NCBI GenBank assembly: GCA_033557465.1
Contig: CM066033.1
Span: 383,725,289 to 383,789,288 of the forward strand
DNA: 64,000 bases
Source: Ichthyophis bannanicus
Taxonomy: Eukaryota > Chordata > Amphibia > Gymnophiona > Ichthyophiidae
Direction: 5' to 3'
Part shown: positions 1-10,629 of the stretch, in pieces
Layout of the letters: each line of letters begins with the position of its first letter
Position numbering within the stretch: position 1 is the stretch's first letter
Position numbers and translations under genes: made by a program
Notes under the pieces: generated by a model
Told to the model about the DNA's origin: nothing
What the model saw: only the letters and a program-made list of their open reading frames with translations
Database searches by the model: none

Positions 1-468
1 GACCAATTTCGGAGCCATAAAAAGCATCTTGCTGCCACCATAGAGGCCATACTCTTAGACAAGCCTCTAATCCAATCAAAAAAGGCATCCACCAAGTACA
101 CCGCTCCAGCCTAACTTGGATGCCTCTGGAGGCACCACCTCTCCTGTAGTTTCCAAAATTACTTGCATCCACTGCCTGGGCCCCACACACAGACGCTTGT
201 AAAAACAATGCGTTGATATCAAATGCCTGTTTAAGCGATGTCTCCATTCTTCTGTCTTGCACATCCTTGAGGGCTGTGCCACCCCCTCTACTGCGATCGT
301 GGTTGTCTTTGTGACTGCCGCATCCAGAGTCTGGTAAGGGGATACAGCCTCACCATTGCACGCATGCCCCTAAGAGCAGCCTTGGGTATCTCCCTTTCAT
401 CTTGAATCATCTGCTTGATCACATAGTTGAGTGGGAACACCATGAGCAACTTTCAGACCACCAGGAAA
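1..468 (-). pseudogene. DIRS A0 gag fragment (LAP2-alpha-like domain)
   Basis: Degenerate minus-strand copy of the family A gag. It aligns along its length with the LAP2-alpha-like part of the intact A4 gag (about 47820-48330), including the stretch on a valine-alanine-alanine repeat next to a threonine-lysine-lysine motif. No long reading frame survives. The protein is probably the capsid-like nucleic-acid-binding protein of the retrotransposon. The copy is cut at its right edge by insertion of element B0, and its upstream part resumes at 18373. The rest of A0 (RT, recombinase, 3' end) lies left of the window. Assignment rests on similarity within the window. Confidence 0.7.
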
Positions 469-780
469 GCATAGTTAGTTACTCACCTATAACAGGTGTT
501 TTCCAGGAACAGCAGGAATCAGTCCTCACAAATGGGCAATATCAGGGCCGACAGACCATGTCCCCAGCTTTCAAAGAAAGCCTTTGTGACATGCCATCAC
601 AGATGCATAGTCCTCTTCCCACCCATAGCTAGGACAGCAGGAAAAAAAAATAGTGAGGCAACTCGCAGGGGAGGAGGTAAGGTTGCGAGGACCGATTCTT
701 TCTGTTCCCGGAGAACACTTGTTACAGGTGAGTAGCTACACTTTCTCCAGAAACAAGCAGGAAGTCAGTCCTCACATCTG
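469..780 (-). repeat. B0 3' inverted terminal repeat and internal complementary region
   Basis: The outer end (from about 469) is repeated in reverse complement at 684-750, and this is followed at once by a segment complementary to the 5' end near 18372. That is the ICR arrangement of DIRS elements. The palindrome CACCTGTTACAGGTG type motif is present in degraded form. Confidence 0.7.
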
Positions 781-972
781 GGACTCCCTAGCTCCAGGCT
801 GCTGGGAACCAAACCACGACAGCACCAACGGTGACCAAACAGGTAGCTATGAATTGCAGAAGGCAAGTCCCACTGAGACACACTGCACGACCCTAGCGTC
901 CAGCAACACTATCACTCCGGTAGCCTGCACACAGAAGTGGCAGAGGACAGGAGTTGACTACATCACAAGAAT

Positions 973-1341
973 AAGAGTAGTTACTCACCTGTAACATGTG
1001 TTCTCCAGGAGCAGCAGGAATCAGTCCTCACATATAGGTGACGTCGGCACCAACGGAGCCCCCATGCGGAGCATTTCCCCAGCTTTCAAAGAAAGCCTTT
1101 GGGAATGCAGGCATGCATGCGCAGTCCCCTTCCCGCCCAAAGGTGCCATCTTGCTTAGTCTAATGACATAGCTAAAAGACAGCACAAAAAAGAAAATGAA
1201 CTATATACAACTGCAACTCCAAGGGGAGGAGGGAGGGTCGTAAGGACTGATTCCTGCTGCTCCAGGAGAACACCTGTTACAGGTGAGTAACTACTCTTTC
1301 TCCAGGACCAAGCAGGAAGTCAGTCCTCACATATGGGTGAC
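973..1341 (-). repeat. B1 3' ITR and ICR
   Basis: 3' ITR at about 973-1160, pairing with the 5' ITR at about 6532-6691 over roughly 140 bp with about a dozen mismatches. ICR at 1240-1341, with the junction between its two halves at 1298/1299. The 15-bp odd palindrome CACCTGTTACAGGTG is at 1271-1285 in the ICR; its partner in the terminal copy has one change. Confidence 0.8.
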
Positions 1342-1523
1342 TCCCTAGCTCTGGGCTAGCAGGAACCCAGGCTGAAAAATAGAACTCCCTCTAGAGCCTC
1401 AGCAACAGTGAGAATCTTCTCTGAGACCACACCTGAACGGTAGCCCAACACCAGGGCCGGAGGGTAGGAGTTGCCTAAACCTCAAAGAGATTACAGAGTA
1501 CCGCTTGCCCGAAAGCACTGTCC

Positions 1524-2493
1524 CTAAGGGGACTCCCTCTCTAGGCAGTAGTGGTCCGCAAAAGTCTGGCTTGAAGACCAAGTAGCGGCCTGGCAGATGT
1601 CTGCCAATGGAACAGAGCGAAAGTGAGCTACTGATGTGGCCTTCACCCTGACCCGGTGGGCTGTGACTCGACCCTCCAGGGAGAGGCTGGCTGCCCAGGC
1701 GATACAGTCTGCCACCCAGATAGACAACGTACGTTTAGTGACAGGCAACCCCAATTTATTAGGGTCAAAGGAAATGAAGAGCTGAGAAGCCCTTCTATGC
1801 CCCTGCGTACGTTCTAGGTAAAAGGACAGCGCCCTTCTACAATCCAGGGTATGCAGGACAGTTTCAGCCCTACTGGCATACGGCCTGGGAAAGAACGGTC
1901 GGAAGTACCACCTCCTGGTTGAGGTGGAAGGACGACACCACCTTTGGAAGGAACTTAGGATGAGTCCTCAAGACTACCCTGTTCTTATAGAACCTGGTAT
2001 ACGGCCTATCCGAGACCAGGGCCTGAAGCTCACTCACACGCCTAGCCGAGGTGAGTGCCACAAGAAACAGCACTTTCCAGGATAGGAAACGTAAGTGGCA
2101 GGTAGCCATCGGCTAAAAAGGTGGGTGAGTCAGTTGCTGCAAAACCACATTGAGATCCCACTCAGTGGTTGGTGGACGAATAGGAGGCTTGAGCAGAAGC
2201 AGGCCTCTGAGGAAGCGAGACACCAAAGGGTGGCCCGAGAGGGATTGTCCATCCACCGACGAGTGGTGAGCAGAGAGGGCACTGAGGTGGACCCGGACAG
2301 AGTTGGATTGAAGTCCCAGGTTAGACAGGTGGAGCAGATACTGCAGCACCACCGGGACCGAGCAGGAGAAGGGATCCTCCTGCTGTTGAGAACACCAAGT
2401 GGAAAACCTACGCCATTTTAGAGCATAGGCCTTCCGAGTGGAATGCTTTCGGGAGGCCAACACCACCTCTTCAACCTCCTTTGGTAAGAGCAA
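1524..2493 (-). pseudogene. B1 tyrosine recombinase (broken)
   Basis: Recombinase that would integrate circular DIRS cDNA. It survives as three frames: N-terminal core-binding part (2113-2493, with STRKAYALKWRRF), catalytic core (1870-2109, with the first catalytic arginine in SARRVSEL) and C-terminal part (1524-1754, with HRVR, AATW and the HY box that holds the tyrosine nucleophile). All catalytic residues are visible, but frameshifts near 1760-1870 and 2110 separate them. Product family is clear; function is lost. Confidence 0.75.
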
Positions 2494-2496
2494 GGG

Positions 2497-4311
2497 TTAC
2501 CCTTTCAGCAGCCAGGCCATCAAATTGAGGGATTTGAGGTTGGGATGCAAGAGGGACCCCTGATCCTGAGTCAGAAGGTCGGGTTGCAACCCCAGAGGAA
2601 GTGGAGCATCCACCGCCAACTGCAGAAGAGGGAACCACGGCTGCCTGGGCCACCTGGGGGCCATCAGGATCACCTTGGCTCGGTCCTGCTGGGTTTTGAA
2701 TAGAGTCTGGGTCACCAGAGGTGTGGGAGGAAAAGTATACAGCAGGCCTTCTGACCAGATCAGGCAGGCATCTGCCACCATCCGCAGAGGATGTGGTTGT
2801 CTGGAACAGAACCTGGGTAGTTGCCTGTTCAGCGGACTGGCAAGAAGATCCATGGTTGGAAGTCCTCACTTCAGAAAGATCTGTTGGACCACCCGAGAAT
2901 CCAACTGCCACTCGTGAGGTTGCAGGAGGCTGCTTGGTCTGTCCGCCAGGTAGTTTTCTTGGCTTGGGAGGTAGACCGCCTTGAGGGTCATGCCCTGATT
3001 GATAGCCCAGGAGCAAAGAGCTTGTGCTTCCAGGCACAGGAGTCGGGATCCTGTGCCTCCCTGCTTGTTCACGTAGAACATAGCCACCTGGCTGTCCGTC
3101 TGAACTAGGACAGACTGGTGAGAGAGGATCTGAGAGAAAGTCCGTAAGGCTAGACGAATGGCTCTCAACTCCAACAGGTGGATCTGCTGGGCGGCCTCTC
3201 ACGGAGACCACAGGCCTTGAGTGCAGGTCCCCTGGCAATGTGCCCCCCAGCCTTGCAGGGAAGCATCGGTTGTCAGTACCTGAGTGTGCAGGAAGGCTCG
3301 AAAAGGAACTGCCCCAACCAGGTTTGGGAGATGCCTCCACCAGGACACCTTTATACTGTCTGACAACTTCCCTGTGGCCTGGACCCACTGTGCCCTGAGA
3401 CACCACTGAGCTGGCCTCATGTGCAGATGGGCATTTGGGGTGACATGCACTGTAGAAGCCATGTGACCTAAGAGCCGGAGGAAGTGTCTGGCAGAGACCA
3501 AAGAGTTCGCCTGAAACTGGCCGGCCAACTTCAGCCTTTGAGCTCTGTCCACAGGCAAATAGGCCTTTGCATGGATGGTATCCAACCTTGCCCCTATGAA
3601 CTCAACGTCCTGTGAGGGGACTAAAATGGACTTTGGGAAGTTTATAAACTAAGCCCAGGTGCTGAAGCAGGGATATGGTTCAGAAGGTGGCCTGCCTGCC
3701 TGGCCTCTTGTGGGGACTGGCCCTTGATAAGCCAGTCATCCAGGTAAGGGAACACAAAGATCCCCTGGTTCCTGAGGTAGGACGCAACCACCGCCAGGCA
3801 TTTTGTAAAAACCCTGGGGGTGGAGGTGAGGCCAAAGGCAAGAACTCTGTACTGGAAGTAGTTGCCTCCCACCACAAATCTGAGGTATTGCCTGTGACTT
3901 GGATGGATGAGGATGTGAGTATAAGCATCCTTCAGGTCTAAGGAGCATAGCCAATCTCCCTGCTGGAGGTAGGGCAGTAAGATTCCAAGGGGTAAGCATC
4001 TTGAACTTTTCCCTCTTCAGAAACTTGTTTAGATTTCTCAGGTCCAGGATGGGTCTGAGGCCTCCTGTTCTCTTTGGTACCAGGAAGTACCTCGAGTAGA
4101 AGCCTTGCCCTTCCAGGTGGTGAGGCACCGGTTCCACCGCCTGGTCCTGTAGCAGACCTTTCAACTCCTGAAGGAGTAAGTTTCTGTGCAGAGGGGGTCT
4201 TGGAGGCTCCAATGGAAAGGAGGAGGGGGGGGGGGAGTCTGGATGAAGTGGAGCAGATAGCCCCTCTCGCTGATGCTCAACACCCAAGTATGCCCTGTGA
4301 TGGCTGGCCAT
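2497..4311 (-). pseudogene. B1 reverse transcriptase-RNase H (broken)
   Basis: DIRS pol-like region in several frames. RT motifs include GFYSRYFLVPKRTGG and RPILDLRNLNKFL (frame ending at 3736) and FPYLDDWL with the catalytic Asp pair (3642-3875). RNase H motifs follow: TTDAS with the first Asp (3199-3585) and VQTDSQVAMFYVNKQGG (2866-3174). The domain after RNase H (2497-2853, with a FPP motif) sits where DIRS elements carry a Dam-like methyltransferase. Multiple frameshifts make it a pseudogene. Confidence 0.75.
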
Positions 4312-4374
4312 CTGTCTGCATACAGGGTCAGACGACCTCCTGTGCCCTGAAGAGGAGAGGCTATGCTGGCATAG

Positions 4375-6289
4375 TCAAAAACCCCCTCCCTGCTGAGCAG
4401 GAGCTGGAGTAGGAGGCTTGGGGGCCTTCTGCCTACAGGACCCATGACCCTGCCCCTTGGCCTGCTGGCCCTGTTGGGGAGCTGCAGAGGCCTGGTAGTG
4501 AAGGTAGGTTTTGTAGGCAGTGGTCTTCCTCGGGTAAAAGGCCTTTTTCCCCAAGCCCTTCTTCTTCCGAGAAGGGGCAGAGGTTTTCCTGGATAGCCTT
4601 GTCCGGGTAAGAGTCTCAGTCTCAGGTTCTGCAGCCTTTTCGGCCATGGGCTTGCCAAAGAGGTTTTTGCCTCGGCAAGGGACATCGACCAACTTGTCCT
4701 GCACCCACGGCTCGAGGTCCAAGGATTGTAGCCAGGCCTGGCGGCGTGCACCAATGCTGGCCCCTGCTACTCAGGCCGAAGCCTCAAATCCATCGTAGGC
4801 TGCTCGAGATATAAACTTCGAGCACTCCCGAATACCAGAAGACAAGGCCTTGAACCTCTGCAAAGGTTCCTCGGACAGACCAGCAGAGAACCCGGCAATC
4901 TCTTTTGCCAGGTCTCAAAGGTACCTGCCCAAGTACAGCTGGTAGGTCTGGACACGGCAAGCAAGCATAGAGCCCTGGAAGCACTTTCTACCGAGGGCAT
5001 CCAGGTTCTGGGCTTCCCTGCCAGGAAGCACCGGAGTGCATCTTCTGACTCTTCAGGCAATGCATGGCCGATTCCACAACCATGGAGTGGTGCGGTAGCT
5101 TGCCTTTTGAAACCCGGGGCTCTTGCGGACTTGATAGATGGAATCAACCCGCTTGCTTAGAACTGGCATCGAGGCCGGCGCCTCCCACATGTGAAAGAGC
5201 AACCGGCTCCAGCATCGGAGGAACTGGGACAGTAAAGGCCTCCTTGGGAGGAGAGTCATACTGTAGAGCCTCGAGCTCATCAGCTTGAGGCTCCTCCTCT
5301 GGGTCCGCAGGGAACGCCAATGCTTTGGCCATGTCCCTTATGAAATCTGAGAACCTGGTATCCTCGGGGGGGGGGGGGGGGGGTCCTTGTCCGAGGCTTG
5401 GAACCCAGTGAGTCCGAAGGGACGCACTGAGTCCGGAAGGTATCCGGGGACGACTCCTCCTCCGTCTCCCACGCCGACTCCTCCGAGGAATCGAGCGGCT
5501 CCGAGTGGGTGGGCACCAACGCCATCCACCCCGATGCCGAGGGTAACGGCGTAGACGACCTCGGTCCCGAACGGGAGGCAGAGGGTGACCTCGGCTGAGG
5601 ATCGACTCATTTGCATGGTCTCGAGGATCGGCTTGGCCTCCGGGGTCGACTTGGATGTCGAGGTCCTGGTGGTCGGGGCAGATGCGCCGGTGAGACTGGC
5701 GATCAGCACCCGCTGCTGCTCCATGAAGGCAGACAGTCTGCTCTCCAAGGCCGTCAACTGAGTCCGAGCTCAGGAGACCCAGCAGCCTCCAACTCGGGCC
5801 CTGACGTCAGCTCCCCCGGAGGAGAGTCCACGAGGACTACAGTACTCACTTGACTTGGGGCTTCCGACTCTACACGAGAATGCTTTGCAGGCCTCTCCAA
5901 CTCCGAAGACCCGGGACGGCGATCGGGGTTATGCGACCTGGCCCTCGAGGAGCCAAGAGCGTCCACCGATGCCGCCCTGGTGGATTTCTTCTTCCTTTGA
6001 TGCTCCCTCGAGGGGGAATCTTTCAGAGGAGCCCTGACGATGCTCGGGATCAGACTCCCGAGACGTCAAGGCCTGACGAAGTCCGGACCCATCCAGAGGC
6101 AGATTCGGAGAAGATCTTCTCACGCTGGTACTGACGGCTCTGTAATGCCTTGGAAAACATTTTGCCACAGGGGCTACAGACCGTAGAATCATGGTCTGGC
6201 CCTAGGCATCGGAGGCAGCAGTCATGTTTGTCGGTGAGAGACATGAGTTTCTTGCACTGATCACACTTCTTAAAGCCACTGGCAGCCAT
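4375..6289 (-). pseudogene. B1 gag-like protein (broken)
   Basis: The start is taken at 6289, where the frame opens with MAASGFKKCDQC, a Cys-x2-Cys pair. This is followed by a second CLRC pair and GPDH, and reads as a small zinc-binding module of a nucleic-acid-binding protein. The middle is acidic and serine-rich. The C-terminal part ending at 4375 has the conserved DLEPWVQDKLVDVPC segment and a basic tail rich in Lys/Gln. An 18-G tract at 5366-5383 and several other indels break the frame. The family B gag does not show the LAP2-like domain of family A. Confidence 0.6.
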
Positions 6290-6531
6290 CGGGGGGAAAA
6301 AGGGCCCCTGCAAGATCAAAAAATTGGGCTGCCAGGGAAAAGAAAAAAAGGCACGAACGCAGTCTAAGGACAAAAACCGAAAAGAGAGGTCCGGGCTCGG
6401 CACCGGTGTACCGAGTCCAGGCGGGAAAGGAACTGACATCGAACCGAAGAAACTCCTCGACCCAACGTAGAAAATTTGACTTTTTTCACGGGTGACAAGG
6501 ACAGGCATCCGTAGGGCTCTGTGGAAAAAAG

Positions 6532-6691
6532 ACTGAGCAAGATGGCACCTTTGGGCAGGAAGGGAACCGCGCATGCGTGCCTGCATTCCCAAAGACTTTC
6601 TTTGAAAGCTGGGGAAATGCTTTGCATGGGGGCTCTGTCAGCACCAACGTCACCCATATGTGAGGACTGACTTCCTGCTTGGTCCTGGAGA
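6532..6691 (-). repeat. B1 5' inverted terminal repeat
   Basis: Reverse complement of the B1 3' ITR, ending in TCCTGGAGA at 6691. It lacks the roughly 30-bp outer extension found at the 3' end, which is normal asymmetry for DIRS ITRs. Sequence between 6290 and 6531 is the untranslated leader; I see no gene in it. Confidence 0.75.
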
Positions 6692-7143
6692 ATTATGGAG
6701 TACTGCCTGACCAAAGGCACTGTCCCTGCGGGACTTGCTCCAGGCAGTAGTGAGCTGCAAACACATGAACTGAAGACCATGTGGCGGCCTTAGACGGAAG
6801 TTAGCCACAGACATGGCCATAACCCTCATGCATGCTCTGTGATCCGGTGCTCAAGGGAGAGGCCAGCTCACTCATAAGCAAGGGCAATACAGGTCCGCCA
6901 CCCAAATGACAGAGTTCACTTAGTCACGAGGAGCCCCAGTCTGCTGGGGTCATAAGACATGAAAAGCTGAGGAGCTTTCAGATGAGCCAGAGTCCGCTGC
7001 AAGTAGGACAGGGTCCACTTGCAATCTAGTGTATGAAGTATTAGTTCCTCCCTGCTGGCGTGAGGCAGTGGAAAGAAGGTGGGGAGGACCACCTTGTGAC
7101 TGAGGCGGAAGAGAGATACCACCTTTGGGAGGAATTTGAGGTA
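6692..7143 (-). pseudogene. B0 recombinase, C-terminal fragment
   Basis: Continuation of B0 to the right of B1. It aligns with the B1 and B3 recombinase C-terminus, including a frame at 6916-7122 with FHVL/YDPSRLGL type sequence and a strand carrying LVTK. It ends where B2 inserts, and the next B0 bases are found after 13050. Frame is broken. Confidence 0.65.
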
Positions 7144-7384
7144 TTAGCATACTCACCTGTAACAGGTGCTCTCCGAGGACAGCAGTAATCAGTCCTCACG
7201 TATGGGTGACATCAGCACTGACGGAGCCCTTATGGAAGCATCCCCCCAGCTTTCCAAGAAAGCCTTTGGGAGATACCACCATGCATTCATGGTCCCTTTC
7301 CCACCCAAGAATGTCATCTTGCTCAGACAACATAGCTAAAAGATGGCAGAAAAGTTGGCACAGCAGCAACTCCAAGGGGATGAG

Positions 7385-7470
7385 GGAGGACTGATTCCTG
7401 CTGTCCCCAGAGAACACCTGTTACAGGTGAGTAACTACGCTTTCTCCAGGAACAAGCAGTAAGTCAGTCA
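7385..7470 (-). repeat. B2 internal complementary region
   Basis: Reads as the complement of the B2 left end (7144-7200), directly followed by the complement of the right end (13010-13050). It contains the palindrome CACCTGTTACAGGTG. Confidence 0.7.
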
Positions 7471-7639
7471 CAGGGCTCCCGCAAGGGGAGCCACAAGCAG
7501 CAGCAATTGAGTCCGTGTACACAGACTACAGTAGGAGCCCTGTATCCAATGAAACCAGCACCCTGGTAGCCTGAACACAGAAGGGTCAGAGTTGCCTAGC
7601 CCCCGAAAAGCTAGGAGCACAGCCTGGCCAAAGGCACTG

Positions 7640-8550
7640 TCCCATCGGGACAGTAATGAGCTGCGAAAGTCTGGACAGAAGATGAGGTTGCAGCCTAGCA
7701 GATGTCCATCAGGACTGAGCGCAAGTTTGCCACTGAAGCCACCATGGCCCATACAAGGTGCACCATGACAAGACCTTCCAGTGGAAGGCTCACCTGCCCA
7801 TAAGCAAAGGCGATACAGTTTGCCACCCTTGTGGACAGCGTACGCTTGGTCACCGCCTCCCCCAGCCTACTGGGGCCATAGGAGATGAAAAGCTGAGCAG
7901 CTTTGCGATGGCCCCAAGTGCGTTGGATGTAGAAGGATAAGGCCTTCTTACAGTCCAATAAGTGAAGGACTGGTCTCCACCCAACTAGAGTGAGGTTTTG
8001 GGAAGATAGGAAGCACCACTTCCTGATTAATGTGGAAGGGTGACACTACCTTTGGCAGGAACTTGGGGTGCATGCGAAGCACCCCCTTGTTCTTGTAGAA
8101 CCTGGTATAGAACGCCCTCTACCACCAGGGCGTGGAGCTTGCTAATGCTGCGAGCGGAGGTAAGCACAACCAGGAAAACCACCTTCCAAGAGGTAGCGAA
8201 GGTGGCAGGTCACCAGAGGCTTGAAGGACAGGCGAGTGAGCTGCCCCAACACCACATTGAGGTCCTATTTGGTTGCTGGAGGGCGAACCAGACAGAAGCA
8301 AGCCCCGAAGGAAGCGAGTCACCAAAAGGTTGAACCAAGAGGGGCTTACCAGCCACCAGGTGGTGTGCCGCCAGGGCACTAAGGTGCACTCTGAGTTAGA
8401 CTCGAGCCTGGATTGGGAGAGGTGGAGAAGGTTCAACGCACCAGAGAACCTGCGCCATTTGAGGGCATACACCTTCCTAGTAGAGGCCTTGCGAGAGGCC
8501 AAAAGAATGTCTTCAACTTCAACCAGAAGGTTGAGGGAGTGAGAGTCACC
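7640..8550 (-). pseudogene. B2 tyrosine recombinase (broken)
   Basis: Fragments of the YR frame are seen at 7695-7958 (C-terminal: VTKRTLSTRVANC and the segment toward the HxxR box) and at 8119-8502 (core-binding: STRKVYALKWRRF). Collinear with the B3 recombinase but with several indels, and no continuous catalytic domain. Confidence 0.6.
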
Positions 8551-10620
8551 CTCTCAGCAGCCATGCTGTCAAGACTGATCCCAGGTTGGGGTGCAGAAGA
8601 GAGCCCCCTTCTTGAGATAGGAGTCCCAGGTTGGTGCCCAAGGGGATGGGGGCCTCCACTATCAATTGAAGGAGCAGCAGGAACCATGGCTGCCTGGGCC
8701 ACCTGGGAGCTATCAGGATGAGTGAGGCCCTGTCTGAGAGGGTTCTGAACAAGATCTTGGTGATCAGCAGCAGCGGAGGGAAGGCATACATGAGGCCTTC
8801 TGACCACGAGACTAGAAACACACCCGCTGCCACCCTGGAGGGGAGGGTCTGCCAGGAGCAGAAGCTGGACAACTGAAAGTTGTCCAGACTGGCAAAGTAG
8901 TCCATCACGGGTTCCTCCCAGAGCCAGAAAAGCCGACTGGCTATCCGGGGGTCCAGCTGTCACCCATGCAGCTGAAGAACCCTGCTGAGCCTGTCGGCCA
9001 CAAATACAAAAAGAACCAAAGTGTGCAGTCAAAGAAACACTTCCCCACTAGGAGAACAAGGGCTAAACCCACAAATGTGAAATAACCTCTGGGATAAGGG
9101 CAGACCTCAGTAAGAGGGGGAGGAGGATATGCACTTACGTAACAAAAATGCTGCACCCCCACAAATTGACTAACCCCTCACAATTTCAATCATAGGCCAA
9201 CCAACCAAATTTTTGATTTTCTAAACGTGTTTAAAAAACAATAAACTTACTGGAAAAAAATCACGCCCATAAACATGCCTGGCTCTCAGCTCAGCTACAA
9301 ACCGCTGGCACGACGTCAACATCCCAAGAGGTGAAAATGTCTGCTAATGTGCTAAGAAATAGCACACAAATGTCAACTCGAGTTTCGCCTATTACTGTCA
9401 AGGCTGCTTCAGGACACTTCAATATGCAAAAAAAGCAGAACCTGTCGGTCAGCAGGTTGCCCTGACCTGGCAGGAACACTGCCCTCAGGAGAATACCCTT
9501 TTGGATTGCGCACAGAGACCCAGTGCCTCCTGGCAAAGGACACGGGACCCCATGCCTCCTTGTTTGTTCATGTAGAACGTTGGCACCTGGTTGGTGGCCC
9601 AGGTGGTGACAAAAAACCCTCAGAGTGAGGTATATCGCTCAGAGCTCCAGGAGGTTGATCCTTTGGGTGCACTCGTCTGGCGACCAGGTGCCCTGAGTGC
9701 AGAGGGCTCCCCAGCCAAGCAGGGAGGCATCCGTTGTGAGGACCCTCTGATGACTGGGAGTCTGGAAGGGTATGCCTGCTTCTAACTGTTGGGGCGACTG
9801 CCACCAGACCAGAGAATCTGCCAAGTGGCAGGCCACTGCAACCTTGTCTGTCTTGGAGGCGGCCTGAGACTACTGGTCCTGGAGACACCACTGCACCACC
9901 CTCATATGGAGGACAGCATCAAGGGTGAGGTGGAGGCCATGTGCTCGAGGAGACGCAGAAGGTGCCAGGCACACACCGAGTGACAGTGCTGTATGTCTCG
10001 AGCCAGAAATCAGACGATTGGCCCGCTGCTTGGGCAAGAAGGCCTTCGTCTGGAAGGTGTCTAGCTTTGCCCCAATGAACTCCAGGCATTGTGCCAGAAA
10101 GAGGTGAGACGTGGGGTAATTTCTGACAAAGTCCAAGTGTTGCAGAACCTGGATGGTGTGGGCAGTGGCCGGCTGTGCCTCCCCTTATGAGCCAGTCATC
10201 CAGGTAGGGAAACACAAAGACCCCTTGGAGCCTGAGGAAGGCAGCCACGACCACCAGGCATTTCGTGAAGACTCTTGGGGCAGAGGCTAGGCCGAAGGGA
10301 AGCACGGTATTGAAAATGTTTGCCCCCTACCACAAACCGCAAGTATTGCCTGTGGTTGGGGTGGATAAGGATGTGTGGATAAGCATTATTAAGATTTAAG
10401 CAGCATAGCCAATCTCCCTGTTGGAGGTGACAGCAATGTTCCAAGGGAGAGCATCTTGAACTTCTCCCTCACCAGGAATTTGTTGAGGTTGCAAAAGGTC
10501 AAGGATGGGCCTTAGGCCCCCTGTCCTCTTTGGGAGAAGGAAGTACCTGGAGTAGAACCCTTTGCCCTTGAGGTGGTGGGGCACCGGTTCCACTGCTTTT
10601 TCCTTGAGAAGACCTGCCAA
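8546..10620 (-). pseudogene. B2 reverse transcriptase-RNase H (broken)
   Basis: RT motifs at 9919-10305 (FGLASAPRVFTKC and FPYLDDWLIRGG, catalytic Asp pair intact) and at 10396-10620 (GFYSRYFLLPKRTGG). RNase H first Asp at 9639-9836 (VLTTDASLLGWG). Post-RNase H domain with a FPP motif at 8546-8908. The 9001-9440 insertion splits the RNase H end. Frames shift several times. Confidence 0.7.
9001..9440. repeat. 440-bp insertion with 11-bp duplication, possibly Penelope terminal repeat
   Basis: Foreign segment inside B2. It is flanked by CCTGTCGGCCA (8990-9000) and CCTGTCGGTCA (9441-9451), so it is an insertion with an 11-bp target-site duplication (one mismatch). No reading frame. On the minus strand, 9420-9370 reads TCCTGAAGCAGCC followed by GGCGAAAC, which resembles the strand of Penelope-like terminal repeats, but the hammerhead consensus is not met. 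Identity is a guess; the insertion itself is clear. Confidence 0.6.
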
Positions 10621-10629
10621 CTCCTAAAG

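Larger units (their letters stand above)
973..6691 (-). mobile_element. DIRS-type retrotransposon B1 (family B), nested in B0
   Basis: Complete but decayed DIRS copy of 5.7 kb. The ICR at 1240-1341 gives the ends. Its first half is the reverse complement of the left end starting at 973, and its second half (from 1299) is the reverse complement of the right end stopping at 6691. Inside, in minus order, are gag, RT-RNase H plus methyltransferase-position domain, and YR. The flanks on both sides read as continuous B0 recombinase 3' sequence, with no target-site duplication, as expected for recombinase-mediated insertion. All three genes carry stops and frameshifts. Confidence 0.85.

Noticed and set aside
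3675..3941. Plus-strand short frames opposite DIRS pol genes
   Set aside because: Recurrent antisense shadows of RT motifs; none is conserved as a protein of its own.
9370..9425. Hammerhead ribozyme in the 440-bp insertion
   Set aside because: GAAAC is present but the first box reads CTGAAGC, which breaks the CUGANGA consensus.
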